Counted from the first letter of the stretch, positions 10,270 to 19,021 are shown. The stretch: 64,000 bases of DNA from UBA10649 sp965278945 (GCA_965278945.1 OZ257128.1:186001-250000); one strand, 5' to 3'. Numbers and translations: made by a program. The notes: generated from the sequence alone by a model not told the origin.

Positions 10270-12078
10270 ATGACGGCTTTCCGCATTCGCGTGATCGTCG
10301 CAGTCGGCGCGCTCATTGTCCTCCTCCTCGCCGTCTATGTCGTCATGGCGATGGGCTCGGGATCGACGGCTGCGTCGGGCACTACGGTCGGCGGCGTCGA
10401 CATCGGCGGCATGACCCGGGACGAGGCGGCCGCCGCCGTGGCGACCGCTCTCGGTCCTCGCGAGACGAAGCGACTTCGTGTCACCGCACTCGACCAGACA
10501 TTCGTCGTCAAGCCCGCCGAAGCCGGGCTCACCCTCGACGCAGAGGCGTCGGTCGAACCTGCCTACGGTCGTTCCTGGAGTCCCCTCGCGCTCGTGAGCA
10601 GGATGATGGGAGGCGACCAGTGGCCGGCGGTTCCCGCGGTGGACGAGGCGGCGCTCGCGGCGCAGGTCCAGCTCATCGCCGACGCGCTCGACGTCGCGGC
10701 CATCGAGCCCGTCCTGACCGTCACGGACGGCGAGCCCGAGTTGACCGACGGAATTGCCGGGCGAGCTCTCGACGAGGCCGCGACCGCCACCGCGCTCGCC
10801 GACGCGCTGCTCAAGCCACGCAAGCCGATCCAGGCATCAGTGGTCAAGGTCGAGCCGACGGTGTCGGAAGAGTCGGCGCAGGCGGCGCTGGACGTGGCCC
10901 GCGATGCCGTGTCGGCACCGGTCACGGTCAGGGCCGAGTCGGTCACCGCGACCATCCCCGCAGCGGCGATCGGCCGTGCCCTCAGCTTCAGTGCCGTCGA
11001 CGGCGAGCTCGTCCCCACCCTGGACGGGACTGTCCTTCACCAGGCCATTCGCAAGGAACTCAAGCCGATCGAGATCAAGGGACGCAACGCGACGTTCAAG
11101 ATCCGCAGCGGCAAGCCGAAGGTCGTGAAGTCGAAGGTGGGCCGAGGCGTCTCGGACGAGGAGTTGGCGAGTGCCGTCGCAGGGGTGCTCGACGGATCGG
11201 CGACCGACCGCACGGTCACGGTTTCCGTGGGGCTGCGGGAGCCGAAACTCACGACCGAACAGGCAAAGCAGCTCGGCGTTACCGAGAAGCTCGGTGGATT
11301 CACCCAGAACTTCCCCTACGCCGCGTATCGAGTGCAGAACATCGGCGAGGCCGCGCGTCGGATGAACGGCACGCTGCTCATGCCCGGAGATACGTTCTCG
11401 CTCAACGACATCATCAAGGAGCGCACCGAGAAGAACGGTTACACGGTCGGCTTCGTGGTCGGCGAGGGCGGCGTGTTCAACGAGGCGCTCGGCGGCGGGG
11501 TCTCGACGGCTGCTACCACCGCGTGGACCGCGGCCTTCTTTGCCGGCATGGAGCGCGTCCAGAACATCGCGCACTCGATCTACATCTCGCGCTACCAGCC
11601 CGGACTCGAGGCGACCGTGGCATGGGGGCTTTTCGACATGAAGTTCCGCAACGACACCCCCAACGCTGTTTTCGTCACGTCGTCGATAACGAACTCTTCG
11701 ATCACGGTCTCGCTGTGGGGCACCAAGGTCTACGACAAGATCGAGGCGGACTTCGGCAACCGCACCGACATCAAGAAGTTCAGCACCATCTACGACAAAT
11801 CGGACACCTGCCTGGGCCAAGGCGGCGTCGAGGGCTTCACGATCGTCGTGGATCGCGTGTTCTACCAGGACGGCAAGGAGGTCAAGCGGGAGCCGATCAA
11901 GACCACCTACAAGCCGGCCCCCGAGGTGATCTGCGGCAAGAAGCCCGACAAGAAGCCGGCCAAGAATCCCGACGAGACTGGTGCTTCGGCGAGCCCGTCG
12001 CCCACTGGCAAGCCGAGCGCGAAGCCCACCGACAAGCCCACGACCAAGCCGAGCGACAACACCTTCACGAATCCGTAG
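10270..12078 (+). CDS. VanW family envelope protein with peptidoglycan-binding-like domains
   Basis: The 602-residue protein has an N-terminal membrane anchor at about residues 7-28, a long region of repeated alpha/beta 'peptidoglycan-binding 4'-type domains (about 40-325), a VanW domain (about 330-470: 'FPYAAYRVQNIGEAARRMNG', 'LMPGDTFSLND', 'GGGVSTAATT') and a Lys/Pro/Ser-rich C-terminal tail from about 555. It probably faces the cell wall. VanW was first seen in vancomycin-resistance clusters, but its biochemical role is unknown, so no resistance is implied. It lies convergent to the cysS-like gene with 9 bases between the stops. Confidence 0.88.
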   Translation: MTAFRIRVIVAVGALIVLLLAVYVVMAMGSGSTAASGTTVGGVDIGGMTRDEAAAAVATALGPRETKRLRVTALDQTFVVKPAEAGLTLDAEASVEPAYGRSWSPLALVSRMMGGDQWPAVPAVDEAALAAQVQLIADALDVAAIEPVLTVTDGEPELTDGIAGRALDEAATATALADALLKPRKPIQASVVKVEPTVSEESAQAALDVARDAVSAPVTVRAESVTATIPAAAIGRALSFSAVDGELVPTLDGTVLHQAIRKELKPIEIKGRNATFKIRSGKPKVVKSKVGRGVSDEELASAVAGVLDGSATDRTVTVSVGLREPKLTTEQAKQLGVTEKLGGFTQNFPYAAYRVQNIGEAARRMNGTLLMPGDTFSLNDIIKERTEKNGYTVGFVVGEGGVFNEALGGGVSTAATTAWTAAFFAGMERVQNIAHSIYISRYQPGLEATVAWGLFDMKFRNDTPNAVFVTSSITNSSITVSLWGTKVYDKIEADFGNRTDIKKFSTIYDKSDTCLGQGGVEGFTIVVDRVFYQDGKEVKREPIKTTYKPAPEVICGKKPDKKPAKNPDETGASASPSPTGKPSAKPTDKPTTKPSDNTFTNP

Positions 12079-12087
12079 CCCACGCCC

Positions 12088-13509
12088 TCAGGCCTGCAGC
12101 TGCTGGCCTTCTGGCGTGTCGATTACGGTGTACCCGGAAGCGGCCAGAGCCTCGCGGAGTCGGTCGCTGCCCGCCCAGTCCTTTGCCGCACGCGCTGCTG
12201 CTCGCTCCTCGAGCAGTGCACCGACGGCGCTCGGCACTGGCTGCACCTGTGCTGGCTCGCGACCGACCATGCGCGCGAGGTCGAGTCCGAGCAGGCGATC
12301 CACGTGCGCGAACACCTCGAACTTCGCTCCTGGGGACAGGTCGGCGTCCTTCTCGATCTCCCGAAGGAGCGTGATCGCCCGCGGGGTGTCGAGGTCGTCG
12401 GAGAATGCGTTGCCGATCTCCTGGACCGCCGCCTTCGGCATCGCGGCGGAGGGATGGGTCGACCAGTCGGCGGCGCGATCGCGCCAGCGCGTAATGGTCG
12501 CGTCGGCGGCGGTCAGCCCGTCCCAGGTGAGGTTCATCTGCTGGCGATAGCGGTGCTGCATGAAGGCAAGGCGAAGGGCCAGGGGATCAAGTCCGCGGGC
12601 AGTGACGTCCGAGACGAGGACGACGTTGCCCGATGACTTGCTCATCTTGCGACCCTCGAAGAGCAGGTGCTCGCCGTGCACCCAGTGCTTCACCACATCG
12701 GTGCCCGCAACGCAGTTGCTCTGCGCACGCTCGTCCTCGTGGTGCGGGAAGCGAAGGTCGATCCCGCCGGTGTGAATGTCGATGCTCGTGCCGAGCAGCG
12801 ACAGGCTCATCGCGCTGCACTCGGTGTGCCAGCCGGGAAAGCCCTTGCCCCAGGGCGTGTCCCACACGAGTTGAGTGCGGGTGTCCTGCGCGCGCTTCCA
12901 CAAGGCCCAGTCCGCGTGGAAGCGCTTTGCGGGGTCGACTGCGCCGTCGAATCGATGGCCCGGACGAAGCTCGTCGAGTCGGTTCCCGCTCAACTCGCCG
13001 TAGGTGGGAAAGCTGCGCGCGTCGAAGAACACGGAGCCATCGCCGCCCACGTATGCGTGGCCCGTCGAGACCAGCTGACTGATGAGATCGATCATGAGGT
13101 CGATCGACTCGCTTGCGCGCGGGTAGTGATCGGCGGGATGGATGTTCAGCGCAGATAGATCGCGATGGAATCGATCCTCGTAATGCCGGGCGATCTCCAG
13201 GGCCGAGTGGCCCTCGGTCACCGCCTGGCGAAGGACCTTGTCCTCGCCGTCCCCCTGCCCCTCGTCGACGTCGCCGAGTCCGGTGTCGTCGGCCATGTGC
13301 CCGACATCCGTGATGTTCTGGACCACGATTGTGGACAGCTTTTCGTGCTCGGCCGTCCGGCGGATGAGGTCGGTCAGGAGGAAGGTGCGCATGTTTCCGA
13401 CGTGGGCGTCGCGGTAGACCGTCGGGCCGCACGCGTAGACGCTCAGGATGCCGTTCTTCGCCGGGACGACCTCCACGACAGACTTCTTGCGAGTGTCGTA
13501 GAGGCGCAC
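12088..13509 (-). CDS. Cysteinyl-tRNA synthetase-like enzyme (CysS family)
   Basis: The 473-residue class I synthetase has a HIGH-type motif HVGN (36-39) and KMSKSS (288-293). Zinc ligands are intact as Cys27, Cys231, His256 and Glu260, with the same 25- and 4-residue spacing as in E. coli CysS. The pattern 'IDIHTGGIDLRFPHHEDE' is that of CysS. MshC, the mycothiol Cys ligase, has 'MSKSRGN' and a different N-terminus. I therefore call it CysS-like although mshB is near. Some actinomycetes carry two cysS genes; whether this is the main or second copy cannot be told from the window. Confidence 0.85.
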   Translation of the reverse strand: MRLYDTRKKSVVEVVPAKNGILSVYACGPTVYRDAHVGNMRTFLLTDLIRRTAEHEKLSTIVVQNITDVGHMADDTGLGDVDEGQGDGEDKVLRQAVTEGHSALEIARHYEDRFHRDLSALNIHPADHYPRASESIDLMIDLISQLVSTGHAYVGGDGSVFFDARSFPTYGELSGNRLDELRPGHRFDGAVDPAKRFHADWALWKRAQDTRTQLVWDTPWGKGFPGWHTECSAMSLSLLGTSIDIHTGGIDLRFPHHEDERAQSNCVAGTDVVKHWVHGEHLLFEGRKMSKSSGNVVLVSDVTARGLDPLALRLAFMQHRYRQQMNLTWDGLTAADATITRWRDRAADWSTHPSAAMPKAAVQEIGNAFSDDLDTPRAITLLREIEKDADLSPGAKFEVFAHVDRLLGLDLARMVGREPAQVQPVPSAVGALLEERAAARAAKDWAGSDRLREALAASGYTVIDTPEGQQLQA

Positions 13510-13590
13510 GCGCCCAGAGTAGGCCGGTTGTGTAAGTTGTGCCGGGTCGGCGACCGCAGCCGTGCCCGGCTGAATGATTCGGAGGCTCAG

Positions 13591-13917
13591 GTGACCTACG
13601 TCATCACATTCCCGTGTGTGGACCTGAAGGACAAGGCCTGCATCGAGGAGTGCCCGGTCGACTGCATCTACGAGGGCGACCGCATGCTCTACATCCAGCC
13701 GGATGAGTGCGTCGACTGCGGCGCATGCGAGCCGGTCTGCCCCGTCGAGGCGATCTTCTACGAGGACGACGTTCCGACCGAGTGGAAGGACTACACCGCG
13801 GCCAACGCGGAGTTCTTCGGCGAGCTCGGCTCACCCGGCGGCGCCGCGAAGCTGGGTGCCTCGGACTTCGACGCCCCGCTGCTGGCAAGCGTGCCGCCGC
13901 AGGAGCACGAGCACTGA
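13591..13917 (+). CDS. fdxA: 7Fe-8S ferredoxin (FdxA/FdxC type)
   Basis: The 108-residue protein has eight N-terminal cysteines: Cys9, 17 and 50 fit a [3Fe-4S] site, Cys21, 40, 43 and 46 a [4Fe-4S] site, and Cys25 is extra, as in actinobacterial seven-iron ferredoxins. The GTG at 13591 has GGAGG at 13581-13585. The frame is open much further upstream, but only this start gives the family N-terminus 'TYVITFPCVD'. It precedes dapC by 2 bases, an arrangement also found in mycobacteria (fdxC-dapC). It donates low-potential electrons, for example to P450s; the partner is unknown. Confidence 0.95.
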   Translation: MTYVITFPCVDLKDKACIEECPVDCIYEGDRMLYIQPDECVDCGACEPVCPVEAIFYEDDVPTEWKDYTAANAEFFGELGSPGGAAKLGASDFDAPLLASVPPQEHEH

Positions 13918-13919
13918 CC

Positions 13920-15011
13920 GTGGCTCGGCTGGCCGATCGGCTACCCGACTTTCCGTGGGACGTCCTCGTTCCCTTTGGCGACACCGCCCGGGCGCACCCC
14001 GGGGGACTCATCGACCTCTCGGTCGGCACGCCGGTTGATCCCACTCCGCAGCTCATCCAAGACGCCTTGAGCGCCGCCGCCGACGCGCCCGGCTACCCGA
14101 CCACCGCCGGGCGTGAGGACCTTCGCGTCGCGTGCTCCAGCTGGATCCAGCGCATTCTCGGCGCCCGCGTCGACCCGTCGGCGATCCTCCCCGCGATCGG
14201 CTCCAAGGAGATCGTCGCCTCCTTGCCGCGCCTGCTCAACGTGCCCGCAGGATCGCGGGTCGTCGTGCCTCGTGTCGCCTATCCCACCTACGCAGTAGGC
14301 GCCCTCCTTGCCGGGGCCGAGCCGATCGCCACGGACCAGCCCGAGGAGGTCGAGGGTGCATCGCTGGTCTGGCTGAACTCCCCGGGCAATCCCACGGGGT
14401 CCGTCCTTCCCGCTGCGCGGATGGCCCAGATTGTCGAGTGGGCGCGTGCGACGGGCGTCGTCGTCGCGAGCGACGAGTGCTACATCGAACTCGGCTGGGA
14501 TGCGCAGCCAACATCCATCCTGCACCCGGACGTGTGCGGCGACAGTCACGACGGCGTGCTGGCCGTCCACTCGTTGTCGAAGCGATCCAACCTGGCCGGC
14601 TACCGCTTCGGATTCGTCGCGGGAGATCCCGCGCTCGTCACCGACCTGCTCGCGGTCCGCAAGCACCTGGGAATGATGGTGCCCGCGCCAGTGCAGGCCG
14701 CTGCCATCGCAGCGTGGAATGACGACGCCCACGTCGCTGAGCAGCGCGCTCGCTACGGCCGCCGGCGCAATGTCCTTCGTATGGCGCTCGAGTCCGCGGG
14801 GTTCCGCGTGGATCACAGCGATGCCGGTCTGTACCTGTGGATCACGCGCGACGAGCCGTGCTGGTCGACCGTTGCATGGTTCGCGGAGCGAGGAGTCCTC
14901 GTGACGCCCGGCGACTTCTACGGCGTGGCCGGGGAACGACATGTGCGGGTGGCGTTGACGGGAACCGACGCGGATATCGATGCTGTTCCCAGGCGCCTCA
15001 CGGGGGCCTGA
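13920..15011 (+). CDS. dapC: Succinyldiaminopimelate transaminase
   Basis: The 363-residue class I/II aminotransferase has 'NSPGNPTG' (153-160), the cofactor-contacting 'ASDECYIELGW' (183-193) and the PLP-binding Lys221 in 'SLSKRSNLAGYR'. It is the actinobacterial DapC type that makes N-succinyl-diaminopimelate from the keto precursor. GTG at 13920 is chosen because it directly follows fdxA and gives a family-length N-terminus. dapD and dapE lie 3-5 kb downstream, so three of the succinylase-branch enzymes are in this window. Confidence 0.93.
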   Translation: MARLADRLPDFPWDVLVPFGDTARAHPGGLIDLSVGTPVDPTPQLIQDALSAAADAPGYPTTAGREDLRVACSSWIQRILGARVDPSAILPAIGSKEIVASLPRLLNVPAGSRVVVPRVAYPTYAVGALLAGAEPIATDQPEEVEGASLVWLNSPGNPTGSVLPAARMAQIVEWARATGVVVASDECYIELGWDAQPTSILHPDVCGDSHDGVLAVHSLSKRSNLAGYRFGFVAGDPALVTDLLAVRKHLGMMVPAPVQAAAIAAWNDDAHVAEQRARYGRRRNVLRMALESAGFRVDHSDAGLYLWITRDEPCWSTVAWFAERGVLVTPGDFYGVAGERHVRVALTGTDADIDAVPRRLTGA

Positions 15012-15055
15012 TCTGTGTAGATCACCGGTCTGTACGCTCCCCTCAGGAGGTTGAC

Positions 15056-16345
15056 GTGACTGATGTGGTCCTGAAGTACCCCGAGGGCGAGTTGGCCCTG
15101 TCCGAGGTGCCCTGCACGGTGGGCGAGTCGGGAATCAACATCGCGCCGCTGCTCAAGGAGACCGGGCGGGTGACGCTCGACCACGGCTTCGTCAACACCG
15201 CCTCGTGCACGTCCTCGATCACCTATATCGACGGCGACGCCGGGATCCTGCGCTACCGCGGGTACCCGATCGAGCAGCTGGCCGAGCAGTCGACCTTCCT
15301 GGAGACGTCGTACCTGCTGATCTACGGCGAGCTACCGACCGCGGACCAGCTCGACGAGTTCAAAACCCAGATCCGCCTGCACACGATGCTGCACGAGGAC
15401 CTGCGCCGGTTCTTCGACGGGTTCCCGCGCGACGCGCACCCGATGCCCGTGCTGTCCTCGGCGGTCTCGGCGCTGTCGACCTTCTACCAGGACTCGCTGG
15501 ATCCCTTCGATCCCGAGCAGGTCGAGATCTCCACGATCCGCCTGCTCGCGAAGATGCCGACGATCGCCGCGTATGCCTACAAGAAGTCCGTGGGCCAGCC
15601 CTACCTGTACCCGGACAACTCGCTCGGCTTCATCGACAACTTCCTGCGCATGACTTTCGGCGTGCCCGCGGAGCCGTACGACGTGAACCCGGTCATGTCG
15701 AAGGCCCTCAACCAGCTCCTGCTCCTGCACGCGGACCACGAGCAGAACTGCTCCACGTCGACGGTTCGCATGGTGGGCTCCTCGCACGCGAACCTGTTCG
15801 CGTCAGTGTCGGCTGGCATCAACGCGCTGTTCGGCCCGCTGCACGGCGGCGCCAACCAGGCAGTCATGGAGATGCTCCAGAACATCCACGCGCAGGGCGG
15901 CGGGGTCAACACCTTCATCCGCCAGGTCAAGGACCGCGAGGACGGCGTGAAGCTCATGGGCTTCGGTCACCGCGTCTACAAGAACTACGACCCGCGCGCG
16001 GCCATCGTCAAGAAAACCGCGCACGAGCTGTTCGCCGAGCTCAATGTCAGCGACCCGCTGCTCGACATCGCGCTGCGCCTAGAGGAGGTCGCGCTCGCCG
16101 ATGACTTCTTCATCTCGCGCAAGCTCTACCCGAACGTCGACTTCTACACGGGCCTGATCTACAAGGCCATGGGATTCCCGACGCGCATGTTCACGGTGCT
16201 CTTCGCACTTGGCCGACTTCCCGGCTGGATCGCGCAATGGCGCGAGATGATCAATGACCCGGACACCAAGATCGGCCGTCCTCGTCAGGTCTACATCGGC
16301 GAGGTCCTGCGCGACTACCACCCCATCACCTCACGCTCGGAGTAG
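15056..16345 (+). CDS. gltA: Citrate synthase, type I (hexameric type)
   Basis: The 429-residue enzyme has His263 ('PLHGGANQ'), His305 ('GFGHRVYK') and Asp362 ('NVDFYTG'), the same spacing as the catalytic residues of E. coli GltA, so it should condense oxaloacetate and acetyl-CoA. GTG at 15056 follows CAGGAGG at 15044-15050; the longer open frame upstream overlaps dapC. The next gene begins 6 bases after the stop and is probably co-transcribed. Confidence 0.95.
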   Translation: MTDVVLKYPEGELALSEVPCTVGESGINIAPLLKETGRVTLDHGFVNTASCTSSITYIDGDAGILRYRGYPIEQLAEQSTFLETSYLLIYGELPTADQLDEFKTQIRLHTMLHEDLRRFFDGFPRDAHPMPVLSSAVSALSTFYQDSLDPFDPEQVEISTIRLLAKMPTIAAYAYKKSVGQPYLYPDNSLGFIDNFLRMTFGVPAEPYDVNPVMSKALNQLLLLHADHEQNCSTSTVRMVGSSHANLFASVSAGINALFGPLHGGANQAVMEMLQNIHAQGGGVNTFIRQVKDREDGVKLMGFGHRVYKNYDPRAAIVKKTAHELFAELNVSDPLLDIALRLEEVALADDFFISRKLYPNVDFYTGLIYKAMGFPTRMFTVLFALGRLPGWIAQWREMINDPDTKIGRPRQVYIGEVLRDYHPITSRSE

Positions 16346-16351
16346 TCCGCG

Positions 16352-16846
16352 ATGGCCGATGCCCGGGTGGTCGAACTGGCCAAGAAGTCGGTCGTGGTCG
16401 AGCGGGTCATCGATGGCATTGAGCCGGTTCTCGCGTACGACGCGGTCAGCGACATCAACCGCATGCGCGAGTGGAGTCCCGAGGGCCGAGGTCGATCAGC
16501 GCCTGATCGACCATTGCGGGCTGGTGACTCATTCGCCGGAACCAACCGTCGCGGCTGGCGCAAGTGGTCGACCAACTGCACCGTGAGCCGCGCCGATGCA
16601 CCCATGGCGTTCGCGTTCGACGTGTCCTGGGCCGGCATTCCGGTCGCGCGCTGGGGGTACGAGTTCGAGCCCGCCGGGAGCGGCGTCCTGGTCCGCGAGA
16701 CCTGGCAGGACAGGCGCCACGGCCCGCGCGGACTGTTCGTCAAGTGCGCTGGCCTGGTCGCGAGCGGCGTGTGGAACCGCTCGGAGCGCAACGCGGAGAA
16801 CATGCGCGAGACGCTCGACCGCCTCGCCGCGACCCTCACCCCCTGA
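16352..16846 (+). CDS. SRPBCC family protein (polyketide cyclase/dehydrase-like)
   Basis: The 164-residue single-domain protein has the START-like pattern 'INRMREWSPEGRG', then 'FDVSWAGIPVARWGYEFEP', and a C-terminal helix with 'NRSERNAENMRETLDRL', as in small actinobacterial SRPBCC ligand-binding proteins. It has no predicted catalytic residues that I can assign. It probably shares the gltA transcript. The left 68-bp inverted repeat begins only 4 bases after its stop, and the hairpin inside that repeat could serve as its terminator. Confidence 0.8.
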   Translation: MADARVVELAKKSVVVERVIDGIEPVLAYDAVSDINRMREWSPEGRGRSAPDRPLRAGDSFAGTNRRGWRKWSTNCTVSRADAPMAFAFDVSWAGIPVARWGYEFEPAGSGVLVRETWQDRRHGPRGLFVKCAGLVASGVWNRSERNAENMRETLDRLAATLTP

Positions 16847-16849
16847 CCG

Positions 16850-16917
16850 TTTGTCCCGGATCCCGGGACAAACGAACGAATCCGGGCTGTTTGGTCGCGA
16901 AATCGCCAACTTGTCCC
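16850..16917. repeat. Left 68-bp terminal inverted repeat with internal hairpin
   Basis: It starts with a hairpin, TTTGTCCCGG (16850-16859) pairing with CCGGGACAAA (16863-16872), followed by CGAACGAATC, and ends at the inner side with CAACTTGTCCC. The TTGTCCC word thus occurs at both ends of the repeat. It is inverted relative to 17976-18043 with 6 mismatches, all in the inner half. Confidence 0.9.
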
Positions 16918-16918
16918 G

Positions 16919-17974
16919 CTACCCGACGCGCGTTCGCGCGATCATCGACGCAGAGTGGATACGCGAAGCGACCGACCTGCTGTCGCGCATGATGTCGTCC
17001 CAGGTCCAACGCACCACGATGAGTCCCAGCGCGCGAATCCGATCCTCACGGATCTTCTCCTTGATGTGGACTTCGCGAGTGTCGTACTTGAGTAGGCCGT
17101 CGGCTTCTCCGATCACACCTAGTCCTGTCCATGCCATGTCCGCGTACCCGATGAGCCCTGCGCTGTCATGCAATGGAAACTGCAGCTCGGGTTCGGGAAG
17201 GCCGGCTTTCATCAGCCGATACCGCGAAAGTGACTCCAGGGGAGTCTGCGCTCCGGGACGAACGAGGGGGAGGACGGAACGGACAACTCCAATCCCGCGA
17301 AGCGCGGGCCAGTCCGCCGTGACATCGGCCAGGTCCCGGATTGCCTCGGGCGCCTTCCACGCTGCAGCGTCGAGCGTTGCCAAGGCCCACTCGGCATCGG
17401 CCTGAGCAGCGCTCGTCACGGCAGCGATGTTTCGGCAGACTGTTGGGATGCCGTTGCGGACAGTTACGGCTTGTGCCTCGAGTCGGTGGGTGCGAAGGCG
17501 GACGTCGGGCAGGTGGTCCGCAGATCTGATCCTCCGGTGCAGCGAGCGGACGTCCGTGCTGGGTACGCGTACCAAATCGACGCTGCTCAACTGTCGTCTG
17601 TCGAAGGGCAGCCCATGAACCACCGCCGCTGTAGTGGCGACGGCGTAGGTCGGTCGTTCGAGTGCGCAGATCGAGGCAGCGCAGTCGAGGAGGTGGCGAG
17701 CGTTCACATCCTGTCGGGTCGAGTCGAGTACTGCAGTGTCGGTGTAGACGCCGTGTCGCAGTCGCTCCCACATGTGCCGGCGCGTCATGACGTTTACTAC
17801 CTCGGGATCGATGCCCCAGGCGCGAAGGTGTTCTCGCCTGAATACCCTCCCGTGTGCGAGAGCGAGGGTCAGCACTTGCGCACGAATGTCGTCGAGCGCA
17901 TCGCTTCCTCGGTAGTGCGTTCCCATGCGCGAAACCATGTTGCAGTCCGAGGCGTTTGGAAAGCGGCCATCCAC
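16919..17974 (-). CDS. AbiEi-type N-terminal domain protein with DUF559/Vsr-like C-terminus
   Basis: The protein is up to 351 residues long. The N-terminal part resembles the winged-helix 'AbiEi antitoxin' region of many actinobacterial hypothetical proteins ('RVFRREHLRAWGIDPEVVNV', 'WERLRHGVYTDT'). The C-terminal part ('LIGYADMAWTGLGVIGEADG' then 'KIREDRIRALGLIVVRWTWDD') has the D...ExD layout of DUF559/very-short-patch-repair nuclease folds. The GTG at 17974 abuts the right repeat; ATG at 17938 or 17926 are more likely starts. No toxin partner is adjacent. Codon use looks less GC-biased than its neighbours, and it fills exactly the space between the repeats, suggesting horizontal gain. Function unproven. 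Confidence 0.75.
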   Translation of the reverse strand: MDGRFPNASDCNMVSRMGTHYRGSDALDDIRAQVLTLALAHGRVFRREHLRAWGIDPEVVNVMTRRHMWERLRHGVYTDTAVLDSTRQDVNARHLLDCAASICALERPTYAVATTAAVVHGLPFDRRQLSSVDLVRVPSTDVRSLHRRIRSADHLPDVRLRTHRLEAQAVTVRNGIPTVCRNIAAVTSAAQADAEWALATLDAAAWKAPEAIRDLADVTADWPALRGIGVVRSVLPLVRPGAQTPLESLSRYRLMKAGLPEPELQFPLHDSAGLIGYADMAWTGLGVIGEADGLLKYDTREVHIKEKIREDRIRALGLIVVRWTWDDIMRDSRSVASRIHSASMIARTRVG

Positions 17975-17975
17975 A

Positions 17976-18043
17976 GGGACAAGTTGACGATTTCCCGACC
18001 AATCGGACCTGATTCGTTCGTTTGTCCCGGGATCCGGGACAAA
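17976..18043. repeat. Right 68-bp terminal inverted repeat with internal hairpin
   Basis: This mirror copy of 16850-16917 ends with the hairpin TTTGTCCCGG (18021-18030) / CCGGGACAAA (18034-18043), which lies 10 bases beyond the dapD stop and may also terminate dapD transcription. Confidence 0.9.
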
Positions 18044-18053
18044 TGGGAAGGGG

Positions 18054-19004
18054 CTAGTCCGGGGCGTGGAGGGCGGCGTTCAGGCCGGACCAGGTACCGG
18101 ACGTCGGCACGACCTCGATGGCGCCGCTGACCGAGTTGCGCCTGAACAGCAGGCCGGAGGCGCCAGACAGCTCGCGCGCCTTGACGATCGCGCCGTCGGG
18201 GAGCGTGACTTTCGAGCCCGCGGTTACATAGAGCCCGGCCTCGACGATGCAGTTGTCGCCGAGTGACAGGCCCACCCCGGCATTCGCGCCGATGAGGCAG
18301 CCCTTGCCGATCGTGACGACCTGGGTGCCACCGCCGGACAGCGTCCCCATGATCGACGCGCCGCCGCCGACATCCGAGCCGTCGCCAACCACGACACCCG
18401 CCGAGATGCGGCCCTCCACCATCGACGTGCCCAGGGTTCCGGCGTTGAAGTTCACGAAGCCCTCGTGCATGACGACGGTGCCGGGAGCCAGGTGCGCACC
18501 GAGTCGCACGCGGTCCGCGTCGGCGATCCGCACGCCGGACGGGACGACGTAGTCCACCATGCGGGGGAATCGGTCGATGCCGTGAATAGTCAGGTGCTGG
18601 CCCTTGCGCCGCAGGTGCAGTCGCGCAGCGGTGACACCCTCGACCGGGATCGCTCCCGCGTCGGTCCAGGCCACGATCGGCAGCACGCCGAAGATGCCGT
18701 CGAGGTTGATGGTCCGCGGCTGGACGAGACGATGCGAGAGCAGATGTAGCCGCAGGTACGCATCGGCGGTCGAGGCGGGCGGCGCCTGCAGGTCGTCGAT
18801 GATCGTGACGACGGACTTCACGGTGACTCCGCGGGCGGGATCGGCATCTATGCCGGAGTCCAGGCTCGGCACGTCGTGCGGCTTAGGGCCGAGCGCCGGG
18901 TCGGGGTACCAGACATCAAGCATGAGATCGCCAGCGAAGGTCGCCAGCCCGAGTGCGGCTGCTCCTCCGGTGACCGTCGGGCGCTCGTCGGGTGAATCGC
19001 TCAT
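18054..19004 (-). CDS. dapD: Tetrahydrodipicolinate N-succinyltransferase
   Basis: The 316-residue enzyme has an N-terminal domain and a left-handed beta-helix of hexapeptide repeats (about 160-275, including 'VMHEGFVNFNAGTLGTSMVE' and 'GGGASIMGTLSGG'). The length and 'MVEGRISAGVVVGDGSDVGG' are typical of the actinobacterial DapD clade. It transfers succinyl from succinyl-CoA to tetrahydrodipicolinate in meso-diaminopimelate/lysine synthesis, upstream of DapC. It is divergent from dapE with 17 bases between starts, so the two promoters must overlap the coding regions or each other. Confidence 0.95.
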   Translation of the reverse strand: MSDSPDERPTVTGGAAALGLATFAGDLMLDVWYPDPALGPKPHDVPSLDSGIDADPARGVTVKSVVTIIDDLQAPPASTADAYLRLHLLSHRLVQPRTINLDGIFGVLPIVAWTDAGAIPVEGVTAARLHLRRKGQHLTIHGIDRFPRMVDYVVPSGVRIADADRVRLGAHLAPGTVVMHEGFVNFNAGTLGTSMVEGRISAGVVVGDGSDVGGGASIMGTLSGGGTQVVTIGKGCLIGANAGVGLSLGDNCIVEAGLYVTAGSKVTLPDGAIVKARELSGASGLLFRRNSVSGAIEVVPTSGTWSGLNAALHAPD

Positions 19005-19021
19005 GCGGCTACCGTAGCGAC

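Larger units (their letters stand above)
16850..18043. mobile_element. Candidate single-gene unit bounded by 68-bp inverted repeats
   Basis: The unit contains one gene and nothing else. Its ends are inverted copies of a 68-base sequence (16850-16917 and 17976-18043) that match at 62 positions, the outer 33 perfectly. It sits exactly between the stops of the SRPBCC gene (3 bases away) and dapD (10 bases away). There is no transposase and I see no target-site duplication. The structure resembles non-autonomous cargo elements, but mobility is inference. Confidence 0.5.

Noticed and set aside
10620..12374. 584-codon frame overlapping the VanW gene
   Set aside because: Arg/Gly-rich shadow of the VanW coding strand, with no ribosome site or family match.
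12088..13509. Calling this gene mshC because mshB is near
   Set aside because: The KMSKSS and 'IDIHTGGIDLRFPHHEDE' segments and the N-terminus are those of CysS, not MshC.
16919..17974. Calling a complete AbiEi/AbiEii toxin-antitoxin system
   Set aside because: No nucleotidyltransferase toxin gene (AbiEii) lies next to it; both neighbours are housekeeping genes.
16840..18060. Target-site duplication flanking the 68-bp repeats
   Set aside because: Flanks CCCTGACCG and TGGGAAGGG do not match; no duplication could be shown, so transposition remains unproven.
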